DNA from: Meghimatium bilineatum | Lineage: Eukaryota; Mollusca; Gastropoda; Stylommatophora; Philomycidae | NCBI GenBank assembly: GCA_034231615.1 | Contig: CM067306.1 | Coordinates: 45,576,094-45,640,093 of the forward strand | Length of the DNA: 64,000 nt | Reading direction: 5' to 3' | Part shown: positions 53,101-62,404 of the stretch, in pieces | How positions within the stretch are numbered: position 1 is the first letter of the stretch | Layout of the letters: every line of letters starts with the position of its first letter | Position numbers and translations under genes: made by a program | The notes under the pieces: generated by a model | The model's database searches: none | The model's input: the letters and a program-made list of their open reading frames with translations, nothing else | Told to the model about the DNA's origin: nothing

Positions 53101-54788
53101 AGGAGTATTGCAGTTTAGTACGCCAAACTCGTTTTATTCTATGATATTACTAACAAATTGGGTGCACTGAAACTTACTACACCACAATTCAGTGTTAGCT
53201 GATCACAAATATGGTATCTTGTAGTTTACTTCGTCAGAACTGGCGTTACACACGAATTGGGTGTATTGCAGTTTAGTACGTATGAACTCGTTGTATTCTG
53301 GCATATTAATCACAAATTCATTGCACTGAAGTTTACTACACTAGAATTGAGTGTATACTGGCCTATTGCGCATGATTTCGTTGTATTGCAGCTTAATACG
53401 TCAGAAAACTGGCGCATCACATACGAAGTAGGAGTATTGCAGTTTAGTACGCCAAACTCGTTGTATTCTAGGATAGTACTAACAAATTGGGTGCACTGAA
53501 ACTTACTACACCACAATTCAGTGTTAGCTGATCACAAATATGGTATCTTGTAGTTTACTTCGTCAGAACTGGCGTTACACACGAATTGGGTGTATTGCAG
53601 TTTAGTACGTATGAACTCGTTGTATTCTGGCATATTAATCACAAATTCATTGCACTGAAGTTTACTACACTAGAATTGAGTGTATACTGGCCTATTGCGC
53701 ATGATTTCGTTGTATTGCAGCTTAATACGTCAGAAACTGGCGCATCACATACGAATTGGGTGTATTGCAGTTTAGATTGCCTAAACTCGTTGTATTCTGG
53801 CATATTACTCACAAATTCATTGTACTGAAGCTTACTACACTAGAATTGAGTGTATACTGGCCTATTGCACATGATTTCGTTGTATTGCAGCTTAATACTT
53901 CAGAACACTGGCGTATTAAACACGAAGTAGGAGTATTGCAGTTTAGTACGCCAAACTCGTTGTATTCTAGGATATTACTAACAAATTGGGTGCACTGAAA
54001 CTTACTACACCACAATTCAGTGTTAGCTGATCACAAATATGGTATCTTGTAGTTTACTTCGTCAGAACTGGCGTTACACACGAATTGGGTGTATTGCAGT
54101 TTAGTACGTATGAACTCGTTGTATTCTGGCATATTAATCACAAATTCATTGCACTGAAGTTTACTACACTAGAATTGAGTGTATACTGGCCTATTGCGCA
54201 TGATTTCGTTGTATTGCAGCTTAATACGTCAGAAAACTGGCGCATCACATACGAAGTAGGAGTATTGCAGTTTAGTACGCCAAAACTCGTTGTATTCTAG
54301 GATATTACTAACAAATTGGGTGCACTGAAACTTACTACACCACAATTCAGTGTTAGCTGATCACAAATATGGTATCTTGTAGTTTACTTCGTCAGAACTG
54401 GCGTTACACACGAATTGGGTGTATTGCAGTTTAGTACGTATGAACTCGTTGTATTCTGGCATATTACTCACAAATTCATTGTACTGAAGCTTACTACACT
54501 AGAATTGAATGTATTCTGGTCAATTACACATGATTTCGTTGTATTGCAGCTTCATACGTCAAAACACTGGCGAATACACACGAATTGGGTGTTCTGCAGT
54601 TTAGTACGCCAAAACTCGTTCTATTCTGGCATATTAATCACAAATTCAATGTACTGAAGCTTACTATACTAGAATTGAGTGTATACTGGCCTATTGCACA
54701 TGATTTCGTTGTATTGCAGCTTAATACGTCAGAACACTGGCGTATTACACAAGAATTGGGTGTATTGCAGTGTAGTACGCCAAAACTC
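50161..54788 (+). repeat. Region 3, left part: rearranged 171/159-bp satellite
   Basis: After the switch near 50,160 (ctgacatattactcac followed by aaattcaatg), the array resembles the 21.3-22.5 kb module, then passes into many D1 and D2 units. Two similar blocks start at the D1 motif at 50,554 and 51,373 (819 bp apart); the second has shortened motifs (cacaaatatgtatg, caacacagtttgc). A loss gives gaatttatccctatt near 52,366, and agcttcatacac near 52,505 joins two different units. No gene is present. Confidence 0.85.
53199..54414 (+). repeat. 329/499-bp local tandem copies
   Basis: The D2 motif gctgatcacaaatatgg recurs near 53,199, 53,528, 54,027 and 54,356, giving spacings of 329, 499 and 329 bp. 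The 329-bp block is one 171-bp unit plus a D2 unit that has lost one base (gccaaactcg for gccaaaactcg). The 499-bp block contains one further 171-bp unit and another one-base loss (cagaaactggcg). Rare variants gaagtttactacac and attgcgcatg are shared by these copies. Confidence 0.82.
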
Positions 54789-56119
54789 GTTGTATTCTGG
54801 AATATTACTCACAAATTCATTGTACTGAAGCTTACTACACTAGAATTGAATGTATTCTGGTCAATTACACATGATTTCGTATTGCAGCTTAATACTTCAG
54901 AGCACTGGCGTATTAAACACGAATTGGGAGTGTTGCAGTTTAGTACGCCAAAACTCGTTGTATTCTGGCATATTAATCACAAATTCATTGCACTGAAGCT
55001 TACTACACTAGAATTGAGTGTATACTGGCCTATTGCGCATGATTTCGTTGTATTGCAGCTTAATACGTCAGAAAACTGGCGCATCACATACGAATTGGGT
55101 GTATTCCAGTTTAGTACGCCTAAACTTGTTGTATTCTGGCATATTACTCACAAATTCATTGTAAAGCTTACTACACTAGAATTGAGTATATTCTGGCCCA
55201 TTACACATGATTTCGTTGCATTGCAGCTTCATACGTCAGAACACTAGAGTATACACACGAATTGGGTGTACTGCAGTTTAGTACACCAAAAATCGTTGTA
55301 TTCTGGCATATTACTCACTAATTTGGTGTACTGAAGCTTACTACACCACAACTAAGTGTTTGCTTGTCACAAATATGGTATGTTGTAGCTTACTTCGTTA
55401 GAACTGGCGTTACACACGAATTGAGTGTATTGCAGTTTATTACGTCAGAACTCGTTGTATTCTGGCATATTACTCACAAATTCATTGTACTGAAGCTTAC
55501 TACACTAGAATTGAATGTATTCTGGTCAATTACACATGATTTCGTTGTATTGCAGCTTAATACTTCAGAACACTGGTGTATTAAACACGAATTGGGAGTA
55601 TTGCAGTTTAGTACGCCAAAACTCGTTTTATTCTGGCATATTACTCACAAATTCATTGTACTGAAGCTTACTACACTAGAATTGAGTGTATACTGGCCTA
55701 TTGCACATGATTTCGTTGTATTGCAGCTTAATACTTCAGAACACTGGCGTATTAAACACGAAGTAGGAGTATTGCATTTTAGTACGCCAAACTCGTTGTA
55801 TTCTAGGATATTACTAACAAATTGGGTGCACTGAAACTTACTACACCACAATTCAGTGTTAGCTGATCACAAATATGGTATCGTGTAGTTCACTTCGTCA
55901 GAACTGGCGTTACACACGAATTGGGTGTATTGCAGTTTAGTACGTATGAACTCGTTGTATTCTGGCATATTAATCACAAATTCATTGCACTGAAGCTTAC
56001 TACACTAGAATTGAGTGTATACTGGCCTATTGCGCATGATTTCGTTGTATTGCAGCTTAATACGTCAGAAAACTGGCGCATCACATACGAATTGGGAGTA
56101 TTACAGTTTAGTATGCCTA

Positions 56120-56146
56120 AACTCGTTGTATTCTGGCATATTACTC
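56120..56146 (+). repeat. 27-bp direct repeat, left of RT fragment copy 1
   Basis: This satellite segment, beginning aactcgttg and ending tattactc, is repeated exactly at 56,502-56,528 on the other side of the insert. Deleting the insert and one repeat would rejoin the 171-bp unit in perfect phase. That is the expected form of a target-site duplication. Confidence 0.8.
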
Positions 56147-56501
56147 CAATCTTTCCTTCATTGGATGACTTGGCAAACACTGAAACTTTTCTGCTTGAAT
56201 TAGTACTTTTGTGTCTCTGCGTTCGCCAAGTGTTTGCATTCTTCCCATTTTCTGCATCTCTGCTATGGGTGTTGATTTCATTGCTCCCAACATTATTCTA
56301 AGTGCCTGGTTTTGCACTTTATCTAGATCTTGTAATGTGGTGTTTGATGCAGGACACCACGCAGCTGAACCGTATTCCAGGTGTGGTCTTATGCCTTGCT
56401 GGTAAACTTTACTGAGTATATGTCCACTGGCTCCCCATGTGGTTCCACTTAGTTTTCTCAGGATAGCTAGCTTCCTTCTGGCTTTTGTTGTTGCTTTGTT
56501 T
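56147..56501 (-). pseudogene. Non-LTR retrotransposon RT fragment, copy 1
   Basis: This 355-bp minus-strand piece is the only non-satellite sequence type in the window. It encodes an uninterrupted stretch of about 118 residues resembling the region after the catalytic palm of reverse transcriptases in jockey-like non-LTR retrotransposons. Recognisable motifs in order are KARRKLAILRKL, TTWGA, RPHLEYGSAAW, LDKVQNQALR, GAMKSTPI and, near the end, a HPMKERL segment. The catalytic FADD/YADD box, the endonuclease domain, the 5' end and the 3' end are absent, and there is no poly-A tail. At the open frame's start and end the reading runs into satellite (stop at the left boundary). It is therefore a dead internal fragment. 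It sits between two copies of a 27-bp satellite sequence. The clade assignment rests on motif recall and is less certain than the RT call itself. Confidence 0.88.
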
Positions 56502-56528
56502 AACTCGTTGTATTCTGGCATATTACTC
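56502..56528 (+). repeat. 27-bp direct repeat, right of RT fragment copy 1
   Basis: Exact partner of 56,120-56,146. The satellite continues from here with acaaattcattctactg, the correct continuation of the C subunit interrupted at 56,146. The change to ctactg instead of gtactg is private to this site and its 4,058-bp duplicate. Confidence 0.8.
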
Positions 56529-59500
56529 ACAAATTCATTCTACTGAAGCTTACTACACTAGAATTGAGTGTATACTGGCCTATTGCACATGATTTCGTTG
56601 TATTGCAGCTTAATACTTCAGAACACTGGCGTATTAAACACGAAGTAGGAGTATTGCAGTTTAGTACGCCAAACTCGTTGTATTCTAGGATACTACTAAC
56701 AAATTGGGTGCACTGAAACTTACTACACCACAATTCAGTGTTAGCTGATCACAAATATGGTATCTTGTAGTTTACTTCGCCAGAACTGGCGTTACACACG
56801 AATTGGGTGTATTGCAGTTTAGTACGTATGAACTCGTTGTATTCTGGCATATTACTCACAAATTCATTGTACTGAAGCTTACTAGACTAGAATTGAGTGT
56901 ATTCTGGCCTATTACACTTGATTTCGTTGTAGTGCAGCTTCATACGTCAGAACACTGGCGTATACACAAGAATTGGGTGTATTGCAGTGTAGTACGCCAA
57001 CTCTCGTTGTATTCTGGAATATTACTCACACATTCATTGTAGTGAAGCTTACTACACTAGAATTGAGTGTATACTGGCCTATTGCACATGATTTCGTTGT
57101 ATTGCAGCTTAATACTTCAGAACACTGGCGTATACACAAGAATTGGGTGTACTGCAGTTTAGTACGCCAAAACTTGTTGTATTCTGGAATATTACTCACA
57201 AATTCATTGTACTGAAGCTTACTACACTAGAATTGAGTGTATTCTGGCCTATTACACTTGATTTCGTTGTAGTGCAGCTTAAAACGTCAGAACACTTGCG
57301 TATTACACACGAATTGGGTGTATTGCAGTTTAAGTACACCAAAACTCTTTGCATTCTGGCAGATTACTCACTAATTTGGTGTACTGAAGCTTACTACACC
57401 ACAACTCAGTGTTTGCTTGTCACAAATATGGTATATTGTAGCTTACTTCGTTAGAACTGGCGTTACACACGAATTGAGTGTATTGTAGTTTAGTACGTCA
57501 GAACTCGTTGTATTCTGGCATATTACTCACAAATTCATTGTACTGAAGCTTACTACACTAGAATTGAATGTATTCTGGTCAATTACACATGATTTCGTTG
57601 TATTGCAGCTTAATACTTCAGAACACTGGTGTATTAAACACGAATTGGGAGTATTGCAGTTCAGTACGCCAAAACTCGTTTTATTCTGGCATATTAATCA
57701 CAAATTCATTGTACTGAAGCTTACTACACTAGAATTGAGTGTATACTGGCCTATTGCACATGATTTCGTTGTATTGCAGCTTAATACTTCAGAACACTGG
57801 CGTATTAAACAGGAAGTAGGAGTATTGCAGTTTAGTACGCCAAACTCGTTGTATTCTAGGATATTACTAACAAATTGGGTGCACTGAAACTTACTACACC
57901 ACAATTCAGTGTTAGCTGATCACAAATATGGTATCTTGTAGTTCACTTCGTCAGAACTGGCGTTACACACGAATTGGGTGTATTGCAGTTTAGTACGTAT
58001 GAACTCGTTGTATTCTGGCATATTAATCACAAATTCATTGCACTGAAGCTTACTACACTATAATTGAGTGTATACTGGCCTATTGCGCATGATTTCGTTG
58101 TATTGCAGCTTAATACGTCAGAAAACTGGCGCATCACATACGAATTGGGTGTATTGCAGTGTAGTACGCCAAAACTCGTTGTATTCTGGAATATTACTCA
58201 CACATTCATTGTAGTGAAGCTTACTACATTAGAATTGAGTGTATTCTGGCCTATTACACATGATTTCGTTGTATTGCAGCTTAATACTTCAGAACACTGG
58301 CGTATTAAACACGAAGTAGGAGTATTGCAGTTTAGTACGCCAAACTCGTTGTATTCTAGGATAGTACTAACAAATTGGGTGCACTGAAACTTACTACACC
58401 ACAATTCTGTGTTAGCTGATCACAAATATGGTATCTTGTAGTTTACTTCGTCAGAACTGGCGTTACACACGAATTGGGTGTATTGCAGTTTAGTACGTCA
58501 GAACTCGTTGTATTCTGGCATATTACTCACAAATTCATTGTACTGAAGCTTACTACACTAGAATTGAGTATATTCTGGCCCATTACACATGATTTCGTTG
58601 TATTGCAGCTTCATACGTCAGAACACTGGCGTATACACAAGAATTGGGTGTATTGCAGTGTAGTACGCCAAAACTCGTTGTATTCTGGAATATTACTCAC
58701 ACATTCATTGTAGTGAAGCTTACTACATTAGAATTGAGTGTATACTGGCCTATTGCACATGATTTCGTTGTATTGCAGCTTAATACTTCAGAACACTGGC
58801 GTATATACAAGAATTGGGTGTACTGCAGTTTAGTACGCCAAAACTTGTTGTATTCTGGAATATTACTCACAAATTCATTGTACTGAAGCTTACTACACTA
58901 GAATTGAATGTATTCTGGTCAATTACACATGATTTCGTATTGCAGCTTAATACTTCAGAGCACTGGCGTATTAAACACGAATTGGGAGTGTTGCAGTTTA
59001 GTACGCCAAAACTCGTTGTATTCTGGCATATTAATCACAAATTCATTGCACTGAAGCTTACTACACTAGAATTGAGTGTATACTGGCCTATTGCGCATGA
59101 TTTCGTTGTATTGCAGCTTAATACGTCAGAAAACTGGCGCATCACATACGAATTGGGTGTATTCCAGTTTAGTACGCCTAAACTTGTTGTATTCTGGCAT
59201 ATTACTCACAAATTCATTGTAAAGCTTACTACACTAGAATTGAGTATATTCTGGCCCATTACACATGATTTCGTTGCATTGCAGCTTCATACGTCAGAAC
59301 ACTAGAGTATACACACGAATTGGGTGTACTGCAGTTTAGTACACCAAAAATCGTTGTATTCTGGCATATTACTCACTAATTTGGTGTACTGAAGCTTACT
59401 ACACCACAACTAAGTGTTTGCTTGTCACAAATATGGTATGTTGTAGCTTACTTCGTTAGAACTGGCGTTACACACGAATTGAGTGTATTGCAGTTTATTA

Positions 59501-60177
59501 CGTCAGAACTCGTTGTATTCTGGCATATTACTCACAAATTCATTGTACTGAAGCTTACTACACTAGAATTGAATGTATTCTGGTCAATTACACATGATTT
59601 CGTTGTATTGCAGCTTAATACTTCAGAACACTGGTGTATTAAACACGAATTGGGAGTATTGCAGTTTAGTACGCCAAAACTCGTTTTATTCTGGCATATT
59701 ACTCACAAATTCATTGTACTGAAGCTTACTACACTAGAATTGAGTGTATACTGGCCTATTGCACATGATTTCGTTGTATTGCAGCTTAATACTTCAGAAC
59801 ACTGGCGTATTAAACACGAAGTAGGAGTATTGCATTTTAGTACGCCAAACTCGTTGTATTCTAGGATATTACTAACAAATTGGGTGCACTGAAACTTACT
59901 ACACCACAATTCAGTGTTAGCTGATCACAAATATGGTATCGTGTAGTTCACTTCGTCAGAACTGGCGTTACACACGAATTGGGTGTATTGCAGTTTAGTA
60001 CGTATGAACTCGTTGTATTCTGGCATATTAATCACAAATTCATTGCACTGAAGCTTACTACACTAGAATTGAGTGTATACTGGCCTATTGCGCATGATTT
60101 CGTTGTATTGCAGCTTAATACGTCAGAAAACTGGCGCATCACATACGAATTGGGAGTATTACAGTTTAGTATGCCTA

Positions 60178-60204
60178 AACTCGTTGTATTCTGGCATATT
60201 ACTC
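60178..60204 (+). repeat. 27-bp direct repeat, left of RT fragment copy 2
   Basis: Same segment as 56,120-56,146 at offset 4,058, copied with the whole block. Confidence 0.8.
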
Positions 60205-60559
60205 CAATCTTTCCTTCATTGGATGACTTGGCAAACACTGAAACTTTTCTGCTTGAATTAGTACTTTTGTGTCTCTGCGTTCGCCAAGTGTTTGCATTCT
60301 TCCCATTTTCTGCATCTCTGCTATGGGTGTTGATTTCATTGCTCCCAACATTATTCTAAGTGCCTGGTTTTGCACTTTATCTAGATCTTGTAATGTGGTG
60401 TTTGATGCAGAACACCACGCAGCTGAACCGTATTCCAGGTGTGGTCTTATGCCTTGCTGGTAAACTTTACTGAGTATATGTCCACTGGCTCCCCATGTGG
60501 TTCCATTTAGTTTTCTCAGGATAGCTAGCTTCCTTCTGGCTTTTGTTGTTGCTTTGTTT
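60205..60559 (-). pseudogene. Non-LTR retrotransposon RT fragment, copy 2
   Basis: This is the second copy of the same internal RT fragment, exactly 4,058 bp to the right. It arose with the surrounding duplication and not by a new insertion: both flanks, the 27-bp direct repeats and the neighbouring satellite variants are shared. It differs from copy 1 at two bases I can see, 60,411 (A for G, giving Ser for Pro in the segment after RPHLEYGSAAW) and 60,506 (T for C, giving Asn for Ser before GTTWGA). Both change residues and neither creates a stop. The fragment has no start of its own, no catalytic core and no 3' end, so no activity is expected. Confidence 0.88.
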
Positions 60560-60586
60560 AACTCGTTGTATTCTGGCATATTACTC
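60560..60586 (+). repeat. 27-bp direct repeat, right of RT fragment copy 2
   Basis: Same segment as 56,502-56,528 at offset 4,058, followed by the same private attctactg variant. Confidence 0.8.
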
Positions 60587-62404
60587 ACAAATTCATTCTA
60601 CTGAAGCTTACTACACTAGAATTGAGTGTATACTGGCCTATTGCACATGATTTCGTTGTATTGCAGCTTAATACTTCAGAACACTGGCGTATTAAACACG
60701 AAGTAGGAGTATTGCAGTTTAGTACGCCAAACTCGTTGTATTCTAGGATACTACTAACAAATTGGGTGCACTGAAACTTACTACACCACAATTCAGTGTT
60801 AGCTGATCACAAATATGGTATCTTGTAGTTTACTTCGCCAGAACTGGCGTTACACACGAATTGGGTGTATTGCAGTTTAGTACGTATGAACTCGTTGTAT
60901 TCTGGCATATTACTCACAAATTCATTGTACTGAAGCTTACTAGACTAGAATTGAGTGTATTCTGGCCTATTACACTTGATTTCGTTGTAGTGCAGCTTCA
61001 TACGTCAGAACACTGGCGTATACACAAGAATTGGGTGTATTGCAGTGTAGTACGCCAACTCTCGTTGTATTCTGGAATATTACTCACACATTCATTGTAG
61101 TGAAGCTTACTACACTAGAATTGAGTGTATACTGGCCTATTGCACATGATTTCGTTGTATTGCAGCTTAATACTTCAGAACACTGGCGTATACACAAGAA
61201 TTGGGTGTACTGCAGTTTAGTACGCCAAAACTTGTTGTATTCTGGAATATTACTCACAAATTCATTGTACTGAAGCTTACTACACTAGAATTGAGTGTAT
61301 TCTGGCCTATTACACTTGATTTCGTTGTAGTGCAGCTTAAAACGTCAGAACACTTGCGTATTACACACGAATTGGGTGTATTGCAGTTTAAGTACACCAA
61401 AACTCGTTGCATTCTGGCAGATTACTCACTAATTTGGTGTACTGAAGCTTACTACACCACAACTCAGTGTTTGCTTGTCACAAATATGGTATATTGTAGC
61501 TTACTTCGTTAGAACTGGCGTTACACACGAATTGAGTGTATTGTAGTTTAGTACGTCAGAACTCGTTGTATTCTGGCATATTACTCACAAATTCATTGTA
61601 CTGAAGCTTACTACACTAGAATTGAATGTATTCTGGTCAATTACACATGATTTCGTTGTATTGCAGCTTAATACTTCAGAACACTGGTGTATTAAACACG
61701 AATTGGGAGTATTGCAGTTCAGTACGCCAAAACTCGTTTTATTCTGGCATATTAATCACAAATTCATTGTACTGAAGCTTACTACACTAGAATTGAGTGT
61801 ATACTGGCCTATTGCACATGATTTCGTTGTATTGCAGCTTAATACTTCAGAACACTGGCGTATTAAACAGGAAGTAGGAGTATTGCAGTTTAGTACGCCA
61901 AACTCGTTGTATTCTAGGATATTACTAACAAATTGGGTGCACTGAAACTTACTACACCACAATTCTGTGTTAGCTGATCACAAATATGGTATCTTGTAGT
62001 TTACTTCGTCAGAACTGGCGTTACACACGAATTGGGTGTATTGCAGTTTAGTACGTCAGAACTCGTTGTATTCTGGCATATTACTCACAAATTCATTGTA
62101 CTGAAGCTTACTACACTAGAATTGAGTATATTCTGGCCCATTACACATGATTTCGTTGTATTGCAGCTTCATACGTCAGAACACTGGCGTATACACACGA
62201 ATTGGGTGTATTGCAGTGTAGTACGCCAAAACTCGTTGTATTCTGGAATATTACTCACACATTCATTGTAGTGAAGCTTACTACATTAGAATTGAGTGTA
62301 TACTGGCCTATTGCACATGATTTCGTTGTATTGCAGCTTAATACTTCAGAACACTGGCGTATATACAAGAATTGGGTGTACTGCAGTTTAGTACGCCAAA
62401 ACTT

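Larger units (their letters stand above)
54789..58846 (+). repeat. 4,058-bp duplication, copy 1 (carries the RT fragment)
   Basis: This block matches the one starting at 58,847 at a constant offset of 4,058 bp. The left edge is set by the last flanking mismatch, aaactcgttg at 54,788 against aaacttgttg at 58,846. Shared rare features include gatttcgtattgcagc (3-bp loss), attgtaaagctt, gaacactagagt, the 355-bp RT insert, caactctcgttg and gtttaagtacacc. Unlike most of the array it holds a non-satellite sequence, which makes its history readable. Confidence 0.9.
58847..62404 (+). repeat. 4,058-bp duplication, copy 2 with a 500-bp deletion
   Basis: It matches copy 1 at offset 4,058 up to about 61,924 and at offset 3,558 from about 61,965 to 62,404, so 500 bp are missing. 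The loss equals two 171-bp units plus one 158-bp D2 unit and lies between two similar segments of copy 1 that are 500 bp apart (near 57,862 and 58,362). Point differences from copy 1 include 60,411, 60,506 and 61,406. Confidence 0.88.

Noticed and set aside
53310-53516. Minus-strand open frames of about 68 codons recurring in the right third (also near 53,809, 55,645, 57,698 and 63,757)
   Set aside because: They are antisense readings of the same satellite units and recur because the units recur. There is no independent coding signal.
56211-56405. Plus-strand open frame of about 64 codons across the insert
   Set aside because: It is antisense to the clear RT-like reading on the minus strand, which carries conserved motifs; the plus-strand product resembles nothing recognisable.
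56147-60559. A functional retrotransposon between the two RT fragments
   Set aside because: The sequence between the fragments is ordinary satellite. The two fragments are duplicate copies of one internal piece in the same orientation, not ends of an element.
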